A stretch of 64,000 bases of DNA, from assembly GCA_910586355.1 (NCBI GenBank), contig CAJUHJ010000005.1, positions 69,485-133,484 of the forward strand. Direction: 5' to 3'. The stretch comes from an uncultured Lachnospiraceae bacterium. Its GTDB lineage: Bacteria > Bacillota > Clostridia > Lachnospirales > Lachnospiraceae. Positions 42,481 to 50,575 of this stretch are shown piece by piece (the stretch's first letter is position 1; every line of letters starts with the position of its first letter). The notes beneath the pieces are model-generated. The model was given only the letters and a program-made list of their open reading frames with translations. It was not told the origin of the DNA and did not search any database. The position numbers and the translations under genes are program-made.

Positions 42481-43526
42481 ATATCAGCTATTTTTTTTAT
42501 AATTCCGCATGTTTTATAATGATATAGAGGATAATATTCGACAGGCACGCATTTTTCTTCTGCGAGTCTTTTAATATGTGCCAGCGACGGATCATTTTTA
42601 TACCTCTCATCTATCAGCACTTTCCATGGAACGCGTCGCAAAAGCACTCTTGTCGTTTCTCCAATACCAGGTTTGATAAAATTAATATCTTCAACCCCAA
42701 AACATCGGGCTAACTCTTTTACTTCTTCAAGGCCAAGGCCCTCTGCCGCTTTCCCTTCTATCTGATTTTCCAATTCAAATTCTGCTTCTATCGCATGAAT
42801 AAAGGGATAAGACAAATCTACATTCTGATACTCTTCATAATATACCGCTCCATGAAAGTCCCCTTCTAAAATAATATCTTCCCGCAAAAATGTCCGGCTG
42901 ATTAACCCTGAAACAGTACAATTCAAACACGAACTTGGAATCAGAATATCTTCATGGGTTCCACACAACTCAGTTACGTTCGCGGGGTCTGCCAAAACAG
43001 CAATTTCTGATGATACTCCCTGATATGCGGCAATATCTTTCTTTAATTCTTTTAAAATTGCTCCTTTGCCTATCCAGCCATCAACAAACAAAAGCTGCGT
43101 AGGACTATATCTCTTCAACAAATGCTGCATCGCCGTATCGTCAATTCCTCTTCCTCTTATAATCGAAAGCGAATAATGCGGCATAATAATTCCATATTTC
43201 CAGCGGATATACCGCTTTAGTAAAATACCAATCGGAATTCCCGCCCGCGCCAGCGATACAAGAACTGTTTTTTCACCTCTTTGTTTGAGAATCTTATCTG
43301 CAAGCCGCCCAACTGCAAGCGCAGTCGGCTTTGCATACTGATTTAATGCTTCCTTATATACATTCATATAGGTTTTTGTCGGCACATACTCTATCGGCAG
43401 CATTTCACAATAATGGCGGCCGGATTGAATCAGCCTTTCCCTTTCTTTTGTCGGCTGCGGCGTTACCAGTCCAGTAATATCTTTTAACAAAAGGCAGACA
43501 TCTTCTTCTTTATATGAACTTCTCAT
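42477..43526 (-). CDS. StiP-like protein with PELOTA-type C-terminus (Ter module)
   Basis: A 349-residue protein whose N-terminus CLLLKDITGLVTPQPTKERERLIQSGRHYCEMLPIEYVP is typical of the family annotated as StiP (sometimes called cysteine protease), although its core with VSLARAGIPIGILLKR and LLFVDGWIGKGAILKEL looks like a phosphoribosyltransferase-type fold binding a ribose phosphate. The C-terminal 100 residues would be the PELOTA RNA-binding-like domain (GIGETTRVLLRRVPWKVLI). Both are named parts of the Ter biosynthetic module. It overlaps the preceding PRTase gene by 4 bases. Confidence 0.75.
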   Translation of the reverse strand: MRSSYKEEDVCLLLKDITGLVTPQPTKERERLIQSGRHYCEMLPIEYVPTKTYMNVYKEALNQYAKPTALAVGRLADKILKQRGEKTVLVSLARAGIPIGILLKRYIRWKYGIIMPHYSLSIIRGRGIDDTAMQHLLKRYSPTQLLFVDGWIGKGAILKELKKDIAAYQGVSSEIAVLADPANVTELCGTHEDILIPSSCLNCTVSGLISRTFLREDIILEGDFHGAVYYEEYQNVDLSYPFIHAIEAEFELENQIEGKAAEGLGLEEVKELARCFGVEDINFIKPGIGETTRVLLRRVPWKVLIDERYKNDPSLAHIKRLAEEKCVPVEYYPLYHYKTCGIIKKIADI

Positions 43527-44632
43527 CTATTTTCACCCCACCAAAAAAGCTGTATATTTTCATTTCCACAAGAACGCAGCGCACAGACCAGCGAAGCCGC
43601 ACCTTCCGTTAAATGAGCCTTTGCATCTGTTATCATTATCACTCTGTCGTATTTTTTTAAATCATAAATAAATGTTCTTCTGTCCTTCTGATAAAAACTT
43701 TCCAGCTCATATCTGATATGCAGCGGATAGCTGCTCTGGCTGCTTACTGCAATGGGGCTTCGCGTTGTAGAATGGCATACTACATGATTTCCACAGTCTT
43801 CTAAACAGGCTCCGGCAAACAACGCCGGATACATAAACTCTTCCGTTCCAATAACAAGAATGTTCTCTAGTTGTTTCAGAGGCAATTGCTCCTTTATCTG
43901 TCCCCACAATTTAAGACAGGCATTCTGGTACTCTATACCCGTCGTATATCTTCGGGCATTCACATAGCCATCCACAAAATACTGCTCTGCTTCCATACTC
44001 TGCTTTTTCTGTACAGGAATATAACCGCCGTCCCCAATCAATTCTTCTGCCACTTTTGCATACCCCTCATGGTTTGTTTTCACAAGATAATGCAGATGAA
44101 TTTTTTGTTCTGCATAACGGGCACGCGCCTGCTGATTCATTCCATTTAAAATAGACGCAACAGAAAATTTCACTTGAGCCGGATACAACGCCTCTAACTT
44201 TTGAATAATATTTAAAATCGTATTGCCCGTTGTCACTTCGTCTTCTACAAAAATAATTCTGTCTGCTATTCCTATCAGCGCTTCTATATCTTCATGTACG
44301 AGTTTCTGTTCCGTTGCATGGCTGTGTGTCTCTGAGAAAAAAATATAATCCGCTCCTTTTACCTGCTCCCTGGTCGTCTGCATATAGTATGTATCCATGC
44401 GGATTGCTAAACGCGCGCCGATTGCAGTTGCCGTTTCCGCAAATCCAATCAAAAGCAGCGTCTCATTTTGATACGCATTTTTAAGTTCCTGTGCAAGCGC
44501 ATCAAACATCTGAAAAGCGACTTTGGGAGAAACCGGAATGTGTTTACCCTGAAAACAGTTCATTACCAAATAATTCCGTTTGTTATTATTTTCCCTTTTT
44601 GCTATCCGAACCAAATCTTTTTCTGTATACAT
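43523..44632 (-). CDS. Phosphoribosyltransferase with TRSP domain (Ter module)
   Basis: At 369 residues the protein has a PRPP-loop type motif IIFVEDEVTTGNTILNII near residue 130, typical of type I phosphoribosyltransferases, after LIGFAETATAIGARLA. The C-terminal half contains ILVIGTEEFMYPALFAG and VVCHSTTRSPIAVS followed by IRYELESFY, resembling the TRSP domain seen C-terminal to these enzymes in Ter loci. It is coupled to the StiP-like gene and likely transfers ribose phosphate in synthesis of a nucleoside-like metabolite. GAGGAG precedes the ATG, inside the end of the AlgJ-like gene. Confidence 0.75.
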   Translation of the reverse strand: MYTEKDLVRIAKRENNNKRNYLVMNCFQGKHIPVSPKVAFQMFDALAQELKNAYQNETLLLIGFAETATAIGARLAIRMDTYYMQTTREQVKGADYIFFSETHSHATEQKLVHEDIEALIGIADRIIFVEDEVTTGNTILNIIQKLEALYPAQVKFSVASILNGMNQQARARYAEQKIHLHYLVKTNHEGYAKVAEELIGDGGYIPVQKKQSMEAEQYFVDGYVNARRYTTGIEYQNACLKLWGQIKEQLPLKQLENILVIGTEEFMYPALFAGACLEDCGNHVVCHSTTRSPIAVSSQSSYPLHIRYELESFYQKDRRTFIYDLKKYDRVIMITDAKAHLTEGAASLVCALRSCGNENIQLFWWGENR

Positions 44633-44637
44633 TTCTT

Positions 44638-45765
44638 TTACTCCTCACTTACCAGTAGATCATACAATCCTTTACACAATTTTTCCTGCGGCCCTTTCTG
44701 CCTCTCCACAATTTCAAGCAGTAAAATATCCGGCTTTCTTTCTTCACAGTACTCTTTAAACACCTCTGTGTTTTTTAAGAACGTCACTTTTGCAAAGTCT
44801 TTTGCAATTCCCATCATTGCGTACCCAAAAGAATCCTTTACCACTAATACACTGCGTTTATCTTTTGCATTTGAAGTAAATTCGTAAGCATTTTCTTCAT
44901 CAGATAAATGTTCCGTTACATCTTCTTTGTAATTATCAATCTGCCATGCAATATCATCATTATAAAGATTTCTCATAGATAACAAATCCGCTAAATCGCC
45001 GCTCTCGTTTTCACTGACTGCCGAATAAGAAACGTCGTCCAATGAAACATACTCGCCATGAAAATATTCATTGAGAAGCTGCCCTCCGACAAATCCTCCC
45101 AAATTATTCCAGTGCGTATCATACTTATAAAAAACCTGATGCTTTTCTTTTTCTTTACGCAGCGCTTCTTTCGTATAAAGCAGCGGGACTTTCGTATGCT
45201 CATGGATATAATCTACAAGCTGGTCTGTTCTGCTGTATGAAGACACAGGGACAATCGTAGACGGCATATACTCTGGATACACCTGTTCTTTATTTGCCGC
45301 ATATAATACGACTAATTCTATTCCCATTTCATCTAATTTTTCTTGCAGTTTTACGTATCGCTTTGCAATTTTTTTTAGTTTTTTTTCTTCGTATAGATTA
45401 TTGCACAAATAATCTTTCATAGATTCTTCATTTTTACTAACCGCATTAAAAAACAGCCATTTATCTTTTCCCCGAATAACTTTTGACTCCGACAAATATT
45501 CAATCGCAGTTGTTCCAGAGCCAAGCCACTCATTTTTTATATTATTTACCATAACCAGCTGATTTTTATAAGGGAGATAATCACTGAAATATTCGTCAAA
45601 CTGCCCTGGAAACGACGCCAATGTATCCCACGCAAGCTGCGGCCGCTTTGCAAACGTCCTTTTTTCATGGTTTTCAGAATCAATATACCCTTTTACAAAA
45701 GGAAATGTCACAACCGGCAAAACCAAAAGCAGCAAAAATACAATAAAAATAGATTTATTTTTCAT
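44638..45765 (-). CDS. AlgX/AlgJ-like DHHW-family protein
   Basis: A 375-residue protein with an N-terminal hydrophobic anchor (IFIVFLLLLVLPVVTFPF) and an extracytoplasmic SGNH-like domain. Diagnostic features are KDKWLFFNA, LYAANKEQVYPEYMP and the YDTHWNNLGGFVGG motif containing the His/Asp pair of AlgX/AlgJ proteins, then VLVVKDSFGYAM. Such proteins pass acetyl groups from a membrane acyltransferase to a surface polymer. The MBOAT partner is encoded 18 bases upstream, and the PRTase of the Ter module starts 5 bases downstream in the same direction. Confidence 0.85.
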   Translation of the reverse strand: MKNKSIFIVFLLLLVLPVVTFPFVKGYIDSENHEKRTFAKRPQLAWDTLASFPGQFDEYFSDYLPYKNQLVMVNNIKNEWLGSGTTAIEYLSESKVIRGKDKWLFFNAVSKNEESMKDYLCNNLYEEKKLKKIAKRYVKLQEKLDEMGIELVVLYAANKEQVYPEYMPSTIVPVSSYSRTDQLVDYIHEHTKVPLLYTKEALRKEKEKHQVFYKYDTHWNNLGGFVGGQLLNEYFHGEYVSLDDVSYSAVSENESGDLADLLSMRNLYNDDIAWQIDNYKEDVTEHLSDEENAYEFTSNAKDKRSVLVVKDSFGYAMMGIAKDFAKVTFLKNTEVFKEYCEERKPDILLLEIVERQKGPQEKLCKGLYDLLVSEE

Positions 45766-45783
45766 CTTTCTATCGGACTCCTT

Positions 45784-47199
45784 TTAAAACCGAAAATAAA
45801 TAAATGGATTATACGCATCGGCAGACAACGATACAATACAAAGTAAAAAGATACAAAGTAAACCCGCCGCCTCGATAAGCGGAATTCTTTCTCTTTCTGC
45901 AAGCGCTCTTTTAAACTTCGGAAAAGCAGCCTGCAAAATACCGCACAAGAGAAAGCAGCTAAACAGCGCCAGCGCCACCTCAATATTTATACAAGAAAAC
46001 AAATTGTATTCTCCTCTTTGATAAACAAACATTCCTTTTAAATAACCGAACCCTTCGCGAATCGATTCAATTCGGAAAAACGGCCAGGCACAGACTACCA
46101 CAATCCATGCGTACAGATGATTCAGCATTTTTATCGGGTTTTTATCCAGTAGTTTTCCAAACCCCAACCGCTCCAACACCATAAATACTCCATGCAACAT
46201 TCCCCAGAATATAAAATTTAATCCCGCTCCATGCCAAAATCCAGTCAGAAAAAATACAAGGAATAAATTGATATAAGTACGGACGTTTCCTTTCCGATTG
46301 CCTCCCAATGGAATGTAAACATATTCTTTAAACCATGTTGAAAGGGAAATATGCCACCTTGTCCAAAATTCCCGAATAGATTTTGAAATATAAGGATAAT
46401 TAAAGTTTTCTTTAAACTCAAATCCAAACATTGCCCCAAGACCGATTGCCATGTCAGAGTAGCCGGAAAAATCATAATAAAGCTGGAAAGAATACATTAT
46501 CATAATCATCCATAACAGTCCTGTACTCAATTGTTCCGTTTGAAAGGCGAGCAGCATATCCACATATTTTCCCATTACATTTGATAACAGAACTTTTTTT
46601 CCAAGCCCATAAACAAAACGTTTCACGCCGTAAGCTCTTTTTTCATCTGTATGAATCCTGTGCTTCATCTGTTCTTCAATATCTTTATATTTTACAATAG
46701 GGCCGGCAACCAGCTGCGGAAAAAGGGAAATGTATAACAACAAATAAAAGAAATTTTTCTGTGCATTGACTTCTTTTTTATAAACGTCAATCACATAGGA
46801 CATTGCCTGAAACGTATAAAAAGAAATGCCAAGCGGCAGCGCAAACTGGCTGAGAGAAATCGTATCGTTTCCCAAAACACGATTGATACTTCCTGCAAAA
46901 AAATTGAAATATTTGAAAAACGCCAGTAGTGAAATATTAAATACCACTCCCAAAAAAAGCAATATTTTTTGAAAGCAAATTTTTTCACACGCAATTAATA
47001 TTCCAAAAATATAATTCATCAATACAGAAAAAAGCAGTAGAAAGATATAGACCGGTTCTCCCCACGCATAAAAAATAAGGCTGGCAACCAATAATACAAT
47101 ATTTTCTGCTTTATCATTTTTCGTATGTTCTGCAATGAAATACAAAATTAAAGTCGCCGGCAAAAATATCCACAAAAAAGTCATTGAACTAAAATACAT
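45784..47199 (-). CDS. MBOAT-family O-acyltransferase (AlgI/DltB type)
   Basis: A polytopic 471-residue protein with about eleven membrane segments. MYFSSMTFLWIFLPATLILYF and SLIFYAWGEPVYIFLLLFS at the start, YYDFSGYSDMAIGLGAMFGF and FWTRWHISLSTWFKEYVYIPLGGNRKG in the middle, and FFLTGFWHGAGLNFIFWGMLHG with the catalytic His mark AlgI/PatA-type acyltransferases. It would bring acetyl groups across the membrane for the adjacent AlgJ-like protein. Target polymer not known. Confidence 0.92.
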   Translation of the reverse strand: MYFSSMTFLWIFLPATLILYFIAEHTKNDKAENIVLLVASLIFYAWGEPVYIFLLLFSVLMNYIFGILIACEKICFQKILLFLGVVFNISLLAFFKYFNFFAGSINRVLGNDTISLSQFALPLGISFYTFQAMSYVIDVYKKEVNAQKNFFYLLLYISLFPQLVAGPIVKYKDIEEQMKHRIHTDEKRAYGVKRFVYGLGKKVLLSNVMGKYVDMLLAFQTEQLSTGLLWMIMIMYSFQLYYDFSGYSDMAIGLGAMFGFEFKENFNYPYISKSIREFWTRWHISLSTWFKEYVYIPLGGNRKGNVRTYINLFLVFFLTGFWHGAGLNFIFWGMLHGVFMVLERLGFGKLLDKNPIKMLNHLYAWIVVVCAWPFFRIESIREGFGYLKGMFVYQRGEYNLFSCINIEVALALFSCFLLCGILQAAFPKFKRALAERERIPLIEAAGLLCIFLLCIVSLSADAYNPFIYFRF

Positions 47200-47379
47200 A
47201 TTTTCATCTCCATAATCACAATACAGCCCTTTATCAACCCAACTTCATTCTAATAAAGTCTACCTGAGAAATCAAGCAATTCCCCAAAATACAAAAGCAA
47301 TAAATTTTCAGAATATTTATAAACTTATTTTAATGATTTCAGTTATAATTAATACTTATAAGTTTTTATCAATTTTATA

Positions 47380-47408
47380 TTGACTTTTTCATTTATTTGA
47401 TATACAAT
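47380..47408 (+). promoter_or_regulatory. Sigma-A type promoter without an assigned gene
   Basis: TTGACT (47380-47385), 17-base spacer, TACAAT (47403-47408). It points into a stretch of about 300 bases without a recognisable gene that ends at the strong hairpin at 47676-47717. The rest of 47200-47380 is A/T-rich with no gene seen. Confidence 0.55.
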
Positions 47409-47414
47409 AAATTT

Positions 47415-47717
47415 ATCAAAAAACATACTACATAAAATCTTAAGAAAAGGAGGTACAGTCCACCAAAAACGTCATCTTATATTTTTAAAAAATCCTTGTA
47501 GAAGGTATCCATTCCAACTCAGACAAGTAAACGGCTTTGTAAGTTCCGGACAGAGGTGCAGTTGCAATATTCAGATATGTTTCCTGTTCAAAAAAGGAAG
47601 TTCTTATTCGTTTCAAGTATTTGACAATGGAAAATAAAATAACGGAGGTAAAATCCCATGGACAGCATAGTTTAAAAGCGTCATCAAATAATAAACATTT
47701 GATGACGCTTCTTTTTT
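47415..47717 (+). ncRNA. Possible small RNA or small-ORF transcript
   Basis: A promoter-like sequence upstream and an intrinsic terminator at the end enclose about 300 bases. Inside are two perfect ribosome-binding-like sites: AAAGGAGGT near 47446, with no start codon at a good distance, and GGAGG at 47644-47648 followed nine bases later by a five-codon frame (47658-47675, MDSIV). No RNA family was recognised. It could be an unknown sRNA, a leader whose gene was deleted, or decayed sequence. Confidence 0.35.
47676..47717. terminator. Strong terminator, shared by the + strand unit and queT
   Basis: Perfect 14-bp stem AAGCGTCATCAAAT / ATTTGATGACGCTT with a 7-base loop, followed on the + strand by a T-rich tract. 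The queT stop is at 47733, so it also lies directly downstream of queT on the minus strand. Confidence 0.9.
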
Positions 47718-47732
47718 ATTTTTAATCAAAAT

Positions 47733-48260
47733 TTATTTTTTAAAACGAACCGGTTCCGTCTGTTTTCCGAAACTTGATTTAAAAATCACATTTCGATATT
47801 TCATTAACACTCCAAGCAAAATCATTCCAAAAACTCCACAAGACAGAATTTCTCCTATGCCCACCGTCAGCATAAAGTACGGAATCGACCCTTCAAATTG
47901 ATATACATAGGCAAGAATAAACGGCACAATTATGGTATTTGATAAAATTGGCGGAATTGGCGCGAGCCACTCATGTTTCCGCAAAAGATATGTTCCAACC
48001 GCTCCAATGAATGTGGCTAAACTACCAAATACAATATCAAGCGGCAGACAGCCCGTTAGCAAATTGCTTAATATACAGCCTATCGTAAGCCCTGGTATTG
48101 CTGCCGGCGTAAAAAACGGCAAAATTGTCAATGCTTCGGAAAATCGTATCTGAATCGCATAATTTGCCAGTCCCAAAACATTTGCAAGCAACGTCAGAAC
48201 AACATACAATGCAGCTATCATAGCTGCGTGGGTAATAAATAATACTTTTTTGTCTCTCAT
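47733..48260 (-). CDS. queT: QueT-type queuosine-precursor transporter
   Basis: A 175-residue membrane protein with about five segments and ECF S-component style: ALYVVLTLLANVLGLANYAIQIRFSEAL, then LTIGCILSNLLTG with FGSLATFIGAVGTYLL. The pattern IQxRxSEAL and G-x-I-x-N-L-x-G is typical of QueT, which takes up queuosine precursors such as preQ1 together with a shared ECF energising module. The preQ1-I type element at 48271-48313 directly before the start strongly supports this. AAGGAG precedes the ATG. Confidence 0.9.
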   Translation of the reverse strand: MRDKKVLFITHAAMIAALYVVLTLLANVLGLANYAIQIRFSEALTILPFFTPAAIPGLTIGCILSNLLTGCLPLDIVFGSLATFIGAVGTYLLRKHEWLAPIPPILSNTIIVPFILAYVYQFEGSIPYFMLTVGIGEILSCGVFGMILLGVLMKYRNVIFKSSFGKQTEPVRFKK

Positions 48261-48270
48261 CTTTCTTATT

Positions 48271-48313
48271 CTCCTTTAGTTTTGTTTTAGGTGAGGAAGG
48301 TCTCGAACTCACC
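48271..48313 (-). promoter_or_regulatory. preQ1-I riboswitch
   Basis: In the mRNA GGUGAG-UUCGAGACCUUC-CUCACC forms the P1 stem and 12-base loop, followed by the A-rich tail UAAAACAAAACUAAAGGAG that folds back in H-type pseudoknots of this class. The tail includes the GGAG ribosome binding site of queT, so ligand binding would hide it: translational control. Layout closely matches the Thermoanaerobacter preQ1-I element. Confidence 0.8.
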
Positions 48314-48453
48314 GTTTTAATTTAGAAAATCCCTGTTTTAAGGGTTTTCCGAAGTTTTATTATAAAGGAAACTGGGGAAATGTCAAGCCCTGTCTCAACT
48401 TTTGATACTATGTGATAAAATGAGATAACGATAAAAAATTTAAAAAGAGCCAC

Positions 48454-48482
48454 TTGAAATACATGTGGCTCTCTTGTATAAT
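48454..48482 (+). promoter_or_regulatory. Promoter of the antitoxin-like RNA
   Basis: TTGAAA (48454-48459), exactly 17 bases, TATAAT (48477-48482): near-consensus sigma-A promoter pointing toward the toxin gene. Confidence 0.75.
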
Positions 48483-48488
48483 CTAATC

Positions 48489-48595
48489 AGAAAGGTTATC
48501 GGCCTTAAGTTCCGATTTGCCCTCAGTAAAATTTTAACTAATTAAAGAAATAAGCGTCCAACTTTCTCAGGGTCGGGATGCTTATTTCTTTTTAT
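48489..48595 (+). ncRNA. Antitoxin-like small RNA, convergent with the small toxin gene
   Basis: Expected transcript of about 105 bases from the promoter at 48454-48482 to the hairpin at 48544-48591 with T run. It overlaps the 3' end of the toxin gene in antisense over the hairpin. A CCCUC segment near 48522 could also pair with the GAGGG ribosome-binding region of the toxin mRNA. Layout matches Fst/TxpA-type type I systems. Confidence 0.6.
48544..48591. terminator. Shared bidirectional terminator of the toxin-antitoxin unit
   Basis: 16-bp stem AAAGAAATAAGCGTCC / GGATGCTTATTTCTTT with one G-U pair and a 16-base loop. It overlaps the last codons and stop of the toxin on the minus strand and ends the antitoxin RNA on the + strand. 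Confidence 0.8.
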
Positions 48596-48656
48596 AATTA
48601 TCTATGTATGACAGGGCTGTAAATATTACAAGCAATAATGTTAATACTTCCATCAT
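48582..48656 (-). CDS. Holin-like small hydrophobic toxin (24 residues)
   Basis: A 24-residue peptide, MMEVLTLLLVIFTALSYIDN then YKKK: one membrane helix with a charged, lysine-rich C-terminus, as in the putative holin-like toxin family and Fst/TxpA peptides. Such peptides insert into the membrane when overproduced. An AGAGGGTGGTG sequence lies upstream as ribosome binding site, about 12 bases before the first ATG. It has its own consensus promoter, a leader of about 80 bases with a CCCUCU/AGAGGG hairpin that can hide the ribosome site, and a convergent RNA. Either ATG 48656 or 48653 may be used. Confidence 0.75.
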   Translation of the reverse strand: MMEVLTLLLVIFTALSYIDNYKKK

Positions 48657-48741
48657 GCTCATCAGCACCACCCTCTTTCGCTGGACTAGAGGGCATCTTA
48701 AAGAACTTCGCATCCTGCTTTCTTTTCAACTATACTGTCTT

Positions 48742-48770
48742 ATTATAACCTGAGTATATCTATTTCTCAA
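48742..48770 (-). promoter_or_regulatory. Promoter of the small toxin gene
   Basis: Minus strand TTGAGA (48765-48770), 17-base spacer, TATAAT (48742-48747). Between here and the next gene at 48988 nothing else was recognised. Confidence 0.7.
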
Positions 48771-48987
48771 TCTAAAATAGAAATTGGACTTCTTATGATT
48801 ATTTACTGACAGCCAATTACAAATATTTCAGAAAAACAAAACTCACAATGTATTTTGTCGCCAAATTTAACATAAATAGAGACATAATGAGACATGCTTT
48901 TGTTTCTTTCCCCATTGATTTTATTAAACTATTGCACTAAAATAAAACTAAATAATCCACAAGAGAAAGGCCAGAGGCAAACCTATC

Positions 48988-50100
48988 ATGTATTTAATGT
49001 TAAAAGACACCCCTATATTATATTTTGATTTAGATGAATTTATCGTAGAAGTAATCCAAAATGATTTACTTCCATACTGCCTTCGATCAAATATTCGGCC
49101 GGCAAACGGTATGAAAGATATTCTCCACAATATACAAACCGTTAAAGAATATTTAAGCAGCAGAATGTTATCCCTTTCAAGAGACAACGCCAAGCAAATC
49201 TACGCTGCATTTCAGATTCCTCAAATTGATTCTACTGACAATCGCGTTAATATCTGCATCAAATGTAAAGGCGTATCCATTCAAGACAGTTATTGGATAA
49301 AGCAAGATACTACTAATACAAAATGGTGTAATGTAAATATACGGCAAAATAATTTAAGTGACATCGCAGACATATCTTTAAGCGGCTTTAATCCGACTAT
49401 CGCTACAAATGCTATTTGCCCAGAATTAACAACCAAAGGACTGTTTCGTAAAGGCTGGGTACATATCGGTGAAAATCTTTATATGTTAAAATCCGACAGA
49501 ACAAACAATTTCGTAAATACAAAAATGGAAATCCTGGCTTCAGAAATTTTAGAGTGTTTTGAAAATACAATCGAAAGTATCGTTTATGCCGGGGATATTA
49601 AAAATACGGCTGATGGATTAGCAGTCATTTCAATCTGCCAAAATTTTGTGGAAGAAGACTATTCTTTTATAGAGGCATGGGAGTTTATGAATTACCTAAA
49701 AAGATGTGATATAGATTTTAGAACCTATTGCCTTTCACAATGGGGCTCCGAATTTGCCAGTATACCAGTTTTGGATTATATCATTATCAATCCCGACAGA
49801 CATACGCAGAACTATGGCGCATTAATGAACAACAATACAGGTAAAATTGAAAAACTGGCTCCTCTTTTCGACTTTAACTGCGCGCTTGTCGCCGACTATT
49901 TTATGCGTGATGCTTCTGATACATTTAACCAGATGTTTAATACAAAAGAAACCATGCGTGAACTTGCATTTAAATTCTTAGATTATACAAATATTAAATT
50001 TAATGAACAGAAATTTCTTAAAATCTTAGAACACAATAAAGAGTACGAGTATATATTTGACCGCGTACATAAACGAATAGAAGAATTAAATATAATATAA
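48988..50100 (+). CDS. HipA-like kinase
   Basis: A 370-residue protein with the C-terminal HipA-type kinase core: VLDYIIINPDRHTQNYGAL near residues 262-280 (catalytic Asp and Asn in NxDRHxxN) and LAPLFDFNCAL near 291-301 (metal-binding DFG equivalent). An upstream Lys in MLKSDRTNN may bind ATP. The N-terminal 120 residues resemble no family I can name. No HipB-like DNA-binding partner is adjacent, so it belongs to stand-alone CtkA/HipA-like kinases rather than a classical hipBA pair. An AGAGG sequence precedes the ATG. Its terminator is shared with the atp operon. Confidence 0.75.
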   Translation: MYLMLKDTPILYFDLDEFIVEVIQNDLLPYCLRSNIRPANGMKDILHNIQTVKEYLSSRMLSLSRDNAKQIYAAFQIPQIDSTDNRVNICIKCKGVSIQDSYWIKQDTTNTKWCNVNIRQNNLSDIADISLSGFNPTIATNAICPELTTKGLFRKGWVHIGENLYMLKSDRTNNFVNTKMEILASEILECFENTIESIVYAGDIKNTADGLAVISICQNFVEEDYSFIEAWEFMNYLKRCDIDFRTYCLSQWGSEFASIPVLDYIIINPDRHTQNYGALMNNNTGKIEKLAPLFDFNCALVADYFMRDASDTFNQMFNTKETMRELAFKFLDYTNIKFNEQKFLKILEHNKEYEYIFDRVHKRIEELNII

Positions 50101-50138
50101 AATATGCCGCTATTTTTATTTAAAAGCGGCATATTTTA
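50101..50138. terminator. Bidirectional terminator between the HipA-like gene and atpC
   Basis: 11-bp stem AATATGCCGCT / AGCGGCATATT with a 13-base loop and T-rich flanks in both directions, between the convergent ends of the two transcripts. Confidence 0.85.
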
Positions 50139-50150
50139 TATTTTAACTTA

Positions 50151-50564
50151 TTATTTCATATCTTTTACATCAATTCGTGTCAAAGCTTTTCGAAGTGCAA
50201 ATTCTGCGCGCGCCAGGTCTATGTCTGCTGTTTTTGCTGATAAACGATCTTCCGCACGCTTTTTCGCAGCTTCTGCGCGTCCAACGTCAATTTCATCTGC
50301 CCATTCCGCTATCTCTGCTAAAAGAGTTACCTGATTGGATAAAATCTCCGCGAATCCTGCATGTACAGCGGCAATTTTTTCACCTTCTGCTTCATGGATT
50401 ATTACTGCGCCCGGCGCTAAAACAGTGGTAAGCGGAATATGATTTTTATAAACGCCAATCTGCCCGGAATTTGTTGTAAACTCAATCATTTCTGCTTCTC
50501 CGGTATAAAATATCCGATCCGGTGTAATCACCTGTACCTGAAACATCTTCTCATTATCTGCCAT
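50151..50564 (-). CDS. atpC: ATP synthase F1 epsilon subunit
   Basis: At 137 residues this has the N-terminal beta-sandwich (VQVITPDRIFYTGEAEMIEF, GQIGVYKNHIPLTTVLAPG, AAVHAGFAEI) and the C-terminal helical hairpin with DRLSAKTADIDLARAEFAL. It is the last gene of the atp operon, 11 bases after atpD. Epsilon couples the rotor to catalysis and restrains ATP hydrolysis. Confidence 0.96.
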   Translation of the reverse strand: MADNEKMFQVQVITPDRIFYTGEAEMIEFTTNSGQIGVYKNHIPLTTVLAPGAVIIHEAEGEKIAAVHAGFAEILSNQVTLLAEIAEWADEIDVGRAEAAKKRAEDRLSAKTADIDLARAEFALRKALTRIDVKDMK

Positions 50565-50575
50565 ACCATCACCCC

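Noticed and set aside
47552..47559. AGAGGTGC resembling the first conserved bases of a lysine riboswitch
   Set aside because: None of the other conserved lysine riboswitch segments follow, and no lysine gene is downstream.
47627..47725. A 32-codon frame starting at ATG 47627
   Set aside because: It has no ribosome binding site and runs through the terminator stem, so it is unlikely to be translated.
48314..48350. Hairpin GAAAATCCCT/AGGGTTTTC upstream of the preQ1 element as a second riboswitch
   Set aside because: Only a simple stem is visible; it may be a terminator or part of the leader fold but no family feature was found.
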